Part shown: positions 1 through 12,600 of the stretch, piece by piece
How the letters are laid out: every line of letters starts with the position of its first letter
Numbering within the stretch: the stretch's first letter is position 1
NCBI GenBank assembly: GCA_001584585.1
Contig: LSYV01000003.1
Coordinates: forward strand, 2,452,468-2,516,467
DNA from: Gonium pectorale
Taxonomy: Eukaryota > Chlorophyta > Chlorophyceae > Chlamydomonadales > Volvocaceae
Direction: 5' to 3'
Length of the DNA stretch: 64,000 nt
The notes under the pieces: model-generated
Databases searched by the model: none
Seen by the model: the letters and a program-made list of their open reading frames with translations, nothing else
What the model was told of the DNA's origin: nothing
Position numbers and translations under genes: made by a program

Positions 1-640
1 CACCGCCTCAACTTCCATGACCGCGTTGGCTGTGTCGCTTACCAGCTCAGCCCAGATGAGCTCCGCCACCTCGCGCTGCACGTCCGCCTCCTCGGCCGAC
101 AAGTCCGCCCAGGCACGCTCATCTTCTTGTGCGTCGGCAGCAAGGACCTACAGGAGGCGATTAAACACTGCGGCGTCAGGTCCTGCCCAGGTGAAATGAT
201 ACGCTGGGACTTGGGACTCACCTTATCCGTCTCCGCGGGCTCCCGCATGCGCGTTCCCGACCAGGTGCGGATCTGTCGTTGCACCTGCTCCTCCATCTCC
301 TTAGGGTTGGGCAATGGCTTGACAAAGCGCTTCTGGTGCGTCCACGGCTGGTTCGACTGCAGGAAAAGCGGGAAGGCACAGTCAGCACTCAAGAGATATC
401 GAGAAACTGCATTGACAATGAATGAGCGGAGACTTGCAGGCACTCCACTCCCACATTGCTGTATATTCATGCCATCGCACCTGCACCCGGTTGGCTGCCC
501 GGTAAACTCCGATGATGGCCTCATTGATAGCGTCGTACAGCATCTTGTTGTGGATGTGCTGCGCCTCGCTGGCGTCAACCAGGCGCCGTTCTTGCGCCAG
601 GAACCCTTCCAAGCTCAGCGGCTCCGCGCCAGGCACCAGA
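1..640 (-). other. DUF4378-like C-terminal exons of the CEP350/TRM-like gene
   Basis: Four exons read from right to left. About 640-470 contains HIHNKMLYDAINEAIIGVYR, resembling the DUF4378 motif in which His/Arg-x-x-LLFD precedes a conserved Asn-Glu pair. About 365-225 contains NPKEMEEQVQRQIRTW. The window edge (130-1) contains WADLSAEEADVQREVAELIW followed by AELVSD. In the plant TRM family, DUF4378 ends in an acidic segment plus an Ile-Trp/Leu-Val signature much like this one. TRM proteins recruit the FOP-like TON1, as CEP350 recruits FOP, so this module is the main reason for the family call. No stop codon is reached before position 1. Confidence 0.6.
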
Positions 641-3600
641 AACTACAGGGCGCGGAGCAGAACGGGAAACCCCCAAAAGGGTAAGTTATGAGGTACACGG
701 ACGTGTACCCCAGAAACAGAGGCCCCTAGCAGCGCGCACATTGCATCCCTAAAGTGCGCCACCCACAGCGCGCACCTCGGGACGGCTCTCCATGAAGTGG
801 TCCAGGACCTGATCGACGTACTTCGAGACAGCCTCCGGGTTTGTGGCAACAGCCGGGGCGTTCTCCCGCTCGATAGCTGCCTGGTCAATCTGTGCATTAA
901 TGGCCAACAACAGGAGTCAAAGATTCGATGGCACGGAGGCTTGGCACCACGCAAGCTGACACGGCTTCGCACGTTTCCTGGCGGCACGCGCTGACACGGG
1001 ACAGAAGTAACAAGGCACGCAAGCAGTTAACATGGCCCACCTCGGGTGCAATGTAGCCCGAAAGATCCGGCTGCCACCCGTCCTCCAGCTCCGCGTCCTC
1101 ATCAGCGCCGCCCCACCTGGTGCACCCACAATGAGCAGTCATATCGGGCTCCAACATCCCAATTGCGGTAGCACCAGCATCCGGATTGGCATACCGACGT
1201 GCAAGGTACCGACAGCTGCTTACCCGAGATCCTCGTCGCTAGTGAGGGGCGCCCCCCCTGCACCACCGGCGCTGTCGGGGTCACTGGACTGCAGAGCCAG
1301 GTCCCGATCAGACCGCTCAGGCGCTAGCGCCGGGGCAAATGCAGCCTGTTTAACGGGCACCGCTGGCTCCGCTGCCAACCGTGAAGGCGATCCAAGCGAC
1401 CCGCTGTCGCTTTGAAGCGGACTTGGCAGGTCCAGGCCTGGCTCTGCGGCAGACCCGTCACGTAACATAGCAGTTGGTCTAAGGATGTCAGCATCCAGAC
1501 GGGGACCTAGGTCCACGGTACACAAGATGCATACCATGCTGTAGCCGACGCCGGTAAAGCATTCAGACAACTGGGCAGACTCTGGGGTCGCTGCGCTCGA
1601 GACCTACCTTCCTCTAGACTAGCTTCCAGGTCGATATCACCCTCTAGGTCCCCGGCGCTCATGCTGATGGAGGCCTCGCCGCCTGCAGACACGCGGCTGT
1701 GCTCTGCCGCCGGTGCCGGTGCAGGCTCGTCATCATCAGCCTGCTTGCATAGGGCGGGCGTCCACGTCAGCACTGCCTACCTGTCAGATTCAAGAGAGCA
1801 AGCGTGCCTCCAAGGTGTTCACGGCAAGCGCTGACTCACCCGTGCCTCTTCGGCTTCCAGTAGCTCATCGCTTCCGTCGTGCAGTGATGAAACCTGGGAC
1901 AGCCGATGCCTGGACCCAGGAAGTAGTTGAATGCCCGCGGCAGAGCCAAGAGGCGACGCTAGCGGTATGCTAGCACCAGCAAACGAGTCGCCTGGTCCCG
2001 CCACTCCAATCATGGCCTCCACGGCGTCCGCCAGTAGCTCCTGCGCAAAGGAGCAAAGCACGTGAAGTAGAACAAATGATCCACAATCGGCACAGTGTGC
2101 GACGGTGACGGTGCAGGAGAGCAGCACAGGAGGTGCCTTGGGCTGTAAGTCGCCCTCGATTTATGCTTTCTAAACGGACACATAACAACCCATTCACACC
2201 TGAATGGTTGCATCAGTAATGCCATCCACGACTTGCTGCCGGCTGGGCGACGCAGAAGAGGGCGACCCCTCAGCTTCCGTAGCCTCAGTTGCCACGCTAG
2301 CCGACGGGCTGCTTGCTACAGCAGCCGATGTCAGCGCCGCCACAATGGTGCTGTGGGCAGGCGGCATACCCGCGGGGGACATGCCAGCCAGCGATGGGCG
2401 CGCGGAGACGGAGTAAGGGGTGGTGCCCTCTGGCGTGGCTGTCTCCGACTCGCCGCCCCACTCCCGAGACTGGTATGGAGACATGAGGCGTGACTTCGAG
2501 CGCGATGCCGCCAGCATCTCCTCAATCTCAGACTCGAAGTCGCCCTGCACAAAAGGGCACACCATACGTACAATGTCCAGAGTTATAGAACCCGCTTCTC
2601 TCCCTCTCCGCTTCATTACATCCGCTTTTCAGGCAAGTGGTCATGCGGCCACGTTCGGAAAAGCTCACCTTGGGGAAGTCCGTCCCCGCATCCGGCTGGT
2701 CCAGCAGGGCCTGCAAGGCAACGGGAAGCATTTCGTTATGGATGGGCAGCAACTTCACGCTTGCATGGGACCCCTCAGCTCCGCACGAAACATGGGCACC
2801 TTGCAGCGCATCCTCCGGCACGAGCGCTTGAGCCTGCGGGGACGCCAGCAAGGACACACCGATTCCAGTTCACATCCCAGCAACTTGCCTGGATTGCGGG
2901 TTTGATGGATGGAGAGGATAACCCACGGCCGCCGAGGCTACCACTCCCAAACTCGTCGCCCTCATCATCCGATCCCGCGATTGCACGCAGCTGATCTAGA
3001 AGGCCACCCTTCGGGGAGCGCTCGTCCTCGGCGCCCGGGGAAGCTTGCGCCTCTTCGCGCGTCGGGCTTGAGGTGCTTGCGGCAAAGGGCGAAGCTGTTG
3101 TGGCCGCGGTAGTGGCCTTGGGTTCTGGCGAGGCTGCTTGCGCATATACCGCGCGGTACTCCAAGCCCTGCTGGAAGGATAACAAGGACCCAATCGTCAC
3201 ATGGCACTCATCTCCCGAGGATCACGCGCCGGTGATATCTTCAATGATGGATTCGCGATGCACCTGCTCGCACATTTACAAGCATGCTGAACGACTTTCT
3301 CCGCACCTGGGCGTCATCGTCGTCATCTGCACCCAGACCGGACTTGGGTAGAGGGCCCAAGCTGGACTCGCCAGGGAGGTCAGTCTGGATGCTACCTTCT
3401 GACTTGGGCGATGATACAGTTGGTGAGGAGGGCTCGGCTGGCGCTGCTGCTGCCCCCTTGTCATCGCGCGTCAGCTCCTTCGCTGCATCTGAGCCATGCT
3501 GGTTATCGGCCGAAGTCAAGCGGGCCTCCGGCTGAGCGCTGGCTGGATGGTCACGGACCGCAGAAACCAGCAGCGGAGGTGGCGGGGCGGCAGCTGAGGG

Positions 3601-6600
3601 AGTCAGCACGGGTAGACGGTCGATACTCTCGTCCACAGAGAATGGGTCATTTCCAATCACTTCGGGCTCCTCCTCGACGACCTGCGAGCAACACGCATGT
3701 GAGCCGATGAGCCATGGACGCTTTGCCTTGTGCGGACATTCAGTCAGGTGCGCGCGTGGTCACACAAACAGCGCGCGTGGTGCGGACATACAGTCAGGGG
3801 CGCGCATGGTCACACAAACAGTGCGCGAGCCACGCCGTGCTCTCAAGGCGATGGAGACCAACTTCACCTCCAACTCATCGTCCACTTCCTCCTCATCTGA
3901 CTTCTTCGATGGCTCAGCTGAAGGCGCCGGGGCGGCGGCAGCAGAACGATTAGTGCTTGAGGGCAGCACAGCGGCAGCTGCCCCAGTCACGTCTGCTATA
4001 GTAGATGCCGGGGCTGCCATTGTAGTCTCGTCGTCCGAGTCCGCTTGCACATTGACCTGCGGGTTCATGATCGAAGCTGGCTTAGCCGTGGCAATCGCCC
4101 ATCGTACACCGACCAAAGACAGGGTGCAACTCGCAGCGTCACTTCAGTCACCATGTCAGTTGAACCCGAGCCTTACCTTGTACTTGCCGAGGTCGTCTGA
4201 AACGCCCGATGCAGAGATACCAGACATGTCAGCCGAGGCCTCATCATCATCGTCATCCCCAATGGCTGCGGGACACAAGAAAGGTGTGCACACTCGTACT
4301 GGTATCAAGCATTGCGCTCACAGGTGCTGTCCGAGACGGACGAGCCAGTCCATACATGCAACGTGAGCTTTCCGGCCCCTTGCATGGGGCACTGACACTT
4401 GCCACCCAAACCACCTTGCGACTCGAACGCCGCGGCATATTCAGCCAGGTCGTCAGAGTCGTCAGCCGCCAAGGCAGCGCTGGTGTACAGGTCGTATTCC
4501 ACCACGGATTGCCCGCCGCTCTCGTCGCTGGGTGGAGCCTCCACTCGGTCCGTATACTGAGCGCTAGAGGCACTCGCTGCGCAAGGTCGTGATTGCGAGG
4601 AAGGCAGACCGATTGAGAGCTTTGCGGCAAAAAACGTTAGAACCCACCTACTCACGAAGACAAGAAGCTTTCACAGAATTGCACCCACTGCAGTATGCAT
4701 CGCACCTTCAGGTTCTGCACTAGCATGAGCCAACTCCTCGTGGTCAGGACCCGAAACCGACTTCTCCTTGGATGGCTGTGCTGTGGCCGAAGCGGAGCCC
4801 TGTCCAGCAGAAAGCCCTGCAGCAAGGCCCTGTGGTGCTGATGGCGCGGCCGCATTCTCCGCCATCTGACCTTGCGGCTCATGCGTGTACGCCTTGAAGA
4901 GCTCCTCTGCATCCTCGTCTCCGCTTTGTACTGCAATAATCTCCTCATCCACCCCATCTACCTCGTCAGCACTTTCTTTGGAGGCTGCACGAGAGGACTG
5001 CTTCTCTTCACCCTCAAACTTGTCGTCGCCAGCCCCCTGGAAGTAGGTTGGCGCCTCACGGGCCTGGGGCGTATTCGCCTCGCTGCTGGCTGCACCCTCC
5101 TCGTCCTCCCGGTCACGTGATTCCCGGATAGTTTCGAAGCGACTTGATGGAGACGGCCGCAGCCCAAATGGAGAGCCAGAAGATGGGCCACCAACCAGGT
5201 CACCGCTCCGGTTGCGAAAGCTGTGGCTTGGCGTCAGCGCCTCGGACGCTGCAAGGATAACATTAAGGGATAGGACGGTTTTCCGTTGCGGCAATACCTC
5301 AAGGCAGGGGCCTGGTCTTGTGGGGCGGCAACTAGGTGGGAGCAGCTGCACAAGTCTTATCTCACATTACTAAATAACAATGCAAAATCCGACGCACCTT
5401 CGATTAGATCAGCGCCGAGCATCTCCAGCAGGCCGCTGGCCTCTGATGCAGCCGTGACATCTACGAGGTCAAGCTGACCTGCGGGTCACACGACAGGGTC
5501 GTGATGCGTACCAACCACTGAACCAGGCGGATGCATTTTTGACAATGCAACTTCCTCGCCGCAGCCTACCTTCAACCTCCTCATCGTCCTCTAGCATGGA
5601 CTGCTGACTACGCCACACCTTCGACTCGATCTGCCGCGTCTGCCGCAGGCCGCGGCCAGGCGGCACCGCAATGAGGGTAGCACTGTCCTCCGGCTCCGGA
5701 CCCTCGCTGGCTGGGACCTCACCACGTGAGACCTCGCGGCCCAGCTGCCCTTCCTGTTTGCTGGCAGCGTGCAGGGCAACCGTACCGGCAGACGGCGCCT
5801 TTGCCATGGATGGCCCTTCAAGGCCGAGCTCCGACATGTCCGGGTCAAACTGCGCATCATCGTATTCCACGTCCTCTGGCATGTCATCAGCAAGACCGCT
5901 GCCCGACAGTGTCCCAACAACGGACACGCCGTCAGCGTCGTTGGCAGAAAGGGTGTGGGTGGATGGCGCCTGGCTGATGGGATGGCTGCTGACATCGTTG
6001 CTCTTATGAGCTGGCGGTGCAGGTGCGGCAGCATCACTGTATTCACCGCTTGGCTCACGCTCGGGCCCAGCAGCAACAAAACTGTCACTCGCAGGAAAGT
6101 CCCGAGTGTAGTCGTCATCACCTTGGGCTTCACTGTAAGCAAGCGACGCCTCGTGCTGGACAGGGTCAACAGCTGTGGAGGCCTTGGAAGCCTCCGGTGC
6201 AGGTGCCAGAGACGGCTCTGTCAAGATGGCTTCCTTGCCAGCTGGCGGCGATGGGGCCGCTGCCGGGCCAGAGGAGCTCCTGGGCGAGGCGATCTGGTCC
6301 TCATCAACAGAGTAGATCGAGCCCGTCTCCACAGGGCCTGCAGCTGACCGTGGATGCATGGCCTGCATGCTGGACTCGGAGGGAAGCTGCTGAGATGCCG
6401 AGGGCTGGGCAGCAGAGACTGTGTGTCCGTCCTCCTGCACCCCAGACTTGCTGGCCTCAGGAGCAATCGTCAGCACTTCAGAAGCAGCTGTTACGGAGTG
6501 CAGAGAAGCCGTCCGTGCAGCAAGCTGGTCCTCGCTGCTCTGCTTGCCAGTCAACTCGGCCTCCTCCTCCTCTGCAGCACGCTCTGCCTCCGCAAAGTCC

Positions 6601-9600
6601 TCACTGTAGCCATGTGAGGTGTCGTTGGATGATGGGCCGTACCGCTGGCTGACCTCCATCCCGACCGGGCCTGCTGTGCTATGCTGGAGCATTGGGCCCA
6701 GCGGCCCGCCGCTGACCGAGCTGTACTGCTGGTCATCAAGGGCAGACTCTGGCACCTCCACGTCTTCCTCGTACTCAATGTCCACGTCCTCCAGGGCACC
6801 CTCTGATACGTTCGACGATTCTGAGGCTACCGACTGATTGGTATCCTCGCCCTCCTCGGACTCCGATGGTACGGCCTGTGTGTCCTGCTCGCCTTCCTCG
6901 GACGGATCCACCTGGGTAGCACTTTCGGCACCGGCGCTGGGAAACTCGGCTGTTGCCACGCCGGACTCAGCAACGGCCGAGGATGTGAAATCATCAGTGT
7001 ACGCCTTGGAGCCTTCGAGGAAAGCATGGGTGGGCACAAGGAACTGCGTTCATGGAAGATTGTAGCTAACATATAACATGAAGCTGACCGGAGGCACATC
7101 CTTGCCAGTGGCTTTGGCAATGCGGCAACCTCTTGGCCTAGGGCAGGCACGCCAACGGCACCACGGGGCCGTCATATTGCTAAGAGGCATGCAACACCCA
7201 GTACATCCCCAACGTGGTAGACCGCACCCGTAGCCTCCGCCTCCGGCTTGGGCTCCTCCTCCTCCTCCACCACACTGAGCGTTGTCTGCACCAGGGTTGT
7301 GGCCCCTGCAAAAGGAAAGAGCACGTGAACGCGTGTTGCAGAGAGCTGCAGGATGTAGGATGTAGAATGGCATTTGGACACCAACTAAAACTTACACTCT
7401 GGTAGGTTCCTGACTGGGTGAATACCAACAAACTGAACACCGTGTGCGTGTCACTGTGCACGTTACTCACCAAGTTGTGCCTCAGACACCTCGCCTTCCT
7501 CGAAGTCCTCTTCGTAGGTTGCAGCGGACACAGTCGATGCTTGAGGTTGCAGAAAAGAGACGTTCCGGGAAGACGTTGCAGTGCGGCCACCACCCAGGGA
7601 TGACGTTGAGGGGACATCCTTCAAGGAGGGAACCTCTTTCAAGGATGTCTGCCCCATCATTTCCGAAGCATCCTGCAGACAAATGGTGAGGGTGCGCAAG
7701 GTCAGCACAGAGGTCTGTATGTTCAAAGCTCTGACTATTAGTTATGTACCCGATAGGTGCTCGTGCAGTTCCCTACTCAAGGATCAACCAACACCGAAAT
7801 ACCTGTATGTTGCCAGATGACGGAAGCTGGCTATCGGCACTGGAGCCCCCAGTTGGTACGCTTGAGTACTTCGATGACTCAGCCTGCACCTCCTCGGCCT
7901 CCCCTGCCGACGGCTGGAAGTCCAGATCATAATTCTCGACGTCCTGCTAGTCCAGACAGGGCACACCGAGGTCAACGTGCCAACGACAAGCCCATTACGG
8001 TGTGCAAACCTACCTGGGAGCCCTCCACCTGGACCGCGGATGCACTCCTTGCCAAGGATGCTGCAGACGGCTGCTCCACCACGTCGTCCAACACTCCCGT
8101 CGAGGCTGATGCATCATGGCATGCTGAAGCTGCGGATGGCTGCTCAACGACGCGAACAAGCATGTCGGCCGAGGCCAACGCCCTCTGGCCCATAGTGACT
8201 GCGAACGGCTGCTCGGAGATGTCATCCATGATGTCTGTCGAAGCCGATGCGTGCTGGTCCTCAGCGACCGCGGATGGCGGCTCGGTGATGTTGTCAAGCG
8301 TCTCAGTAGAGTTGTACGCGCGCTGGTCCACTGAGGCCATGGATGGCTGCTGAGCAATGTCATCCGTGATGTCCACGGACGCAAAGCCATGCTGGGCATT
8401 GGAACTATCGGCATCGACCTGTCGGGGCATAAAATGTGCGGTGAGTCAGCACTTCAAATGCATTACATCTACCTCTAGAACACGCGTCGGCACCCTATAT
8501 CATAGTGTTAGGCTGTCTGGACCAGCTGCATGGGATTGCTCGACGCAGGTAACGGAAGTAAGCGCATGTTTGGTAGAAAAAGATCATCATCGTACCCTCA
8601 CCAGGTCTGCAATTTCCAGAGAGCTCTCCTCCAGGGCCGGGGCATCCAGCTCGTACTCCTCTGCTTCGTGCTCTGGCACGGAGCTGCCCAAGGCTGCCGA
8701 AGACTGCGACTCATCCAAGGAGGAACTGTGCTCCTGCACGGCCATGGGCTCCTCCACTTCCTCGCCTGCCTCCGTCCCCGCCTCAGCCTCGTCATCCTTC
8801 AGGTCGCTCTCGCTATATTCGATGTCTAAGTCGGCATCGTCAGCGCCCTCAATGGACACAGTCGACCCCTCCTGCAGACCCACCAGAGGACGATCATCAG
8901 CTATGCTGGAAGCGCTCTGCTGGCCCTCTGCACTGCCGCCCGTGCTGCCAGAGGACAGCTGACCGACGCTCAAGACCGCGGCGGAATGCAAAGAAGCCAG
9001 GTCTGCACTGTGCACGCTGGGTGCAGCGGACGGGCCAAGTGTTGCAGCAGTCACAAGGAACTCCTGTACTGACGCAACATCATGCTGACTGCCATCCCCC
9101 GACGCCACTAGCGACGTCCTGAAGTCCCTGGGCGCCTGCTCAACACTTTCAATGCTGGGAGCAACGGACGGGCTGTCGATATCGGCGGTCGTAAGGAACT
9201 CGCGAACAGACGCTACTTCGTCGCGCTGACTGGCCTCAGAGACGGCAGCAGGAGATCGGGGCTGTAATGCGTCGGTGACCACGCTCCGGACGCTGGCAGT
9301 TGATAAAGACTGGCTGGCCGACAAAACATCGAGTTCCACGACTGATGTGACCTCCTGCGTCAAGTCGTTTAGGAGGGTGTGGTGGAAACAAGCAGAGATT
9401 GAATTCAATGATTGCAGTGCGTGGAAAGTGTCCCGTAAGGCGCAAAGGATCCCGCAAGGCATATTCGTGGTAAGGATCGAGCTTGCTCCAACTCACCTGA
9501 ACCGGCTCTGGGCCATGCGACACCGACAATGAATTATCAGCCACGCTGTCCTCGCCAGAGGGAGCGGGGTGTTGAGCACTGCCTTGGCTCCTGACATCGC

Positions 9601-12600
9601 CGCTGGAGCTGCCAATCTCATCGCCGATGGTGGAAGGGGCGGCTTGAACACCAGAATGCGTGGAGCCCTCATGCACGTCCTCCTCACTGATTGGCTCCAG
9701 GGCAGCTGCTCCAACAGGTTCGTCTAAATCCTTGCTGCCACTGGCTGCGGCTTCATCCAAAACCTCGCTGGCATCGTGCAGAATAGAAGCCTCACGCTGC
9801 GGCAAATAGGTAGGGAGGTCTTGATGATACCCGGTGACATGAAAACGGTTACGGATGGGAAGGACGAGGGGAAGACGGTTGGGACAATAGTGAAGCGCCG
9901 CCGGGGCCCTTACCGCGATGCTAGACTCGAAACTTTCATCGTAGACGTCGCCAGAAGAGGACAGGGTGCCCTGGCGGGCATCGCCCGGCTGGCCGCCGCT
10001 TGACTCCAAGGGCGCTGAGCGAGCAGTTGCCATAGCCTCATCCTCTAGGTAGGAGTTGCTGCGGCTGGGCGCAGCTGGCTCAGGCTTAGATGTGGTGGAT
10101 CCGGACTGAAAGGCATCGTCCTTCGTGCTGTATTCGTCCACAACTGATGACGATGTGGAAGCGTGCCTTGCCGCTGACACTGCCGTCAGCCCTTCGTCAT
10201 GTATAGACGAAGTGGAGGTTTCAAGGCCCCTGCTGGTAGCCATGGTGCCCGTTGCTGAGTCGGCGGCAAAGTCCTCTGAGTACCCAACGGACTCGCCCGA
10301 CATGCCGTGCTTTGTCCCAGCCGACGAAGCAGGAAGGTTCCGTTTCGTTGGCGCCGGCGGCATGCCTGCCGGCCTGGGCGGCTTCGGATGTGGTTTGGAC
10401 TTCAGCGTCCGCGCCTGCGAATGGAAGAGGGAGCAGCACGCATTCATATCGCATGCATTAATCACCCGTGAGCTGTACGTCTTGTAGAATGCACAGTGCT
10501 GGTATGCGCTTGACCCTGGACAGCCTGGATGGAGCTGAACTTTATGAACCCATAACCTGGAAGGAATACATCAGCAGGAACACAGGTGACGAATCTATCA
10601 TTGGCCACCGTGTAGCCCTACAATCTTCCCTTGTGACAGCTTAACATCAGCCCTGGATACATGTCTTGCGCGCACAAATAGGCTACCGACCTGTTCTTCC
10701 AGCTCCTGAAGTCGCTGTTGCAACGCCTGCTCTTCAGCTTCTTGCTTTAAGCGGCGCAGCTCACGCTCTTTCGCTTCCACCGCCTACACAGAAAAACGCA
10801 GACACGAATGGTTCACGCGGCAAGGTACAAGCGCAGCGGCCAGACCGTCCAGTTTGATGTCACCTGCTGCAAGTCCGCCAGTCGCCGTGCAGCTGCCGCC
10901 TCAGACGAGGTATCCAAGCCTGTGGCAAGTTGCGACATGTCAGCAAATCGCATGCATCAGTGATTGGAGCAGCGATTAAGAAGTTAAGTCAGAGTTTAAC
11001 CGGAATCTCACCGCTGGATCGTGGGTGCCGCTCGCCGCTCGCAGCCGTTGAGTGGGATTCCGACGGCTCTTGCGGCTCAGTGTATTCAACTGACTCAATG
11101 TCGCTGGAATTGTGCTGGTTGCTACGGTGCCGGTCATCTAACGCTTTGGGCTGTCGTTCACTCTGGATAGACTCCGACACGGCTGATGATGTACGGTCAG
11201 GAGCACTGCCGGGAAGAGACTGTGGCGTTGTAGATTCTACCTCATCGGCGATGCTCCCAGTCTCAGACCCGTACCGCTGGGCGGAGGAAGCTGCACGACA
11301 CGACATATCCATATCAATACGGGTATCTCACTCTGACAGGTCGTCACGGCGATGGAAGCAATGAAAGCCTACACGTGCGACCACACAAGGAAGGTGACCT
11401 ACCTTGAATGGAGGCCTCTGACATGATGCTGCCGCTCTTTTGCGGCTTCTTGGAGGGTGCTGGCGTAGTCGCAACAGGCTTTTGACTCCCTCCACCACCA
11501 CCAGCTGTTTCTGCACGCTGCTCAAGCTCGGCAAGCTGCTTCTGCATCTGCTCGATCATCGCTTGCTTGGCCTGAATTTTCGCCCTGCAACACGATTCGG
11601 GGCATCCTGTAACACTTACCCAACAACGCAATGCTGCAGGACGCTACCACGTAGGGCACTCACCGACGCTCCTGCTGGCGCAACTCCTTCTCCTTATGGC
11701 GCAGGATACGCTGCAGCTCCGCCTGTTGACGCTCAAGGTCTGCAGACAGCACTGAAAGCTCGCTCGTCCCGCCATCAAGGTCCTCGCTCGCCGTAGTCGT
11801 GGCGCTTTGCCCTGCAAGGCACAGAGAAAGCCAACATAACGATACCGCGCCGCTGCCAGAACCCTAACATGAATCAGCCCATGCATTACTCACTGCGTGC
11901 CGCCGATGAGCGCTTGGCTGGCTGAGCGTCACGGGCTCGGGAGTCTCGGCTGTACACAGACTCCGCTCCGGAGTCGCTAGTCCGCCGACGCCGGGGCTCG
12001 CTGCTAGGCACAGTGCCGCTTCCGCTGCCCGACTTGTGCTGAACGTCTTCTAGAACGGACAGGGTCTGGCCGCCAGACGTTCCGAGCCGGCGTTGCGACA
12101 ACGTCTCCTCAATGCCATCCATGACACTGCCTGGAGGATGACGGCAAGCCCAAAAGCCGTGAAACTGACCACTGTGAGCCGTGAGCTGACACAAGTTTAA
12201 CCTAGCTAAAAACATTCACACTGGAGTTTACTTTATAGAGCACGTGGCATAGCAACTTACTTGTCTGCCGGCTTGGCCGCGGAGGCCGGCCCTGCGCGTG
12301 AACTTGTCGGCGAGACTGCACGGCGGTTGGCGGATCAAACTCGTCCGTGTACTCACTGATCTCCGAACCCACCGAACCGCTCCGGCCGACTGGGCTGCCT
12401 GAGGACGCAGGAAAGGATAAAAGCGCTGACGCGGAGAGGCAAAAACCCACCATGCAATGTTTTGGGCAACACAAGCATGTTGGGAAAAGCGCAGGTTCAT
12501 TATTGCGGCCGTACACAGCAACGGATCACCGGCAAATGCTGAGGCTGATGCAGCATACCGTGTATGCTCTCTTCGGCGATGCTGTCAGTTGTTGATGGCT

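Noticed and set aside
5671..6652. Plus-strand open frames of up to 211 codons
   Set aside because: They lie opposite the long acidic exon of the CEP350-like gene, have no family resemblance, and arise from the GC-rich third positions of the real minus-strand frame.
7140..7225. CAP-Gly domain suggested by VYHVGD in the CEP350-like gene
   Set aside because: CEP350 has a CAP-Gly, but the GKNDG-type core and following strands are not found in the adjacent exons; only the VGD start matches.
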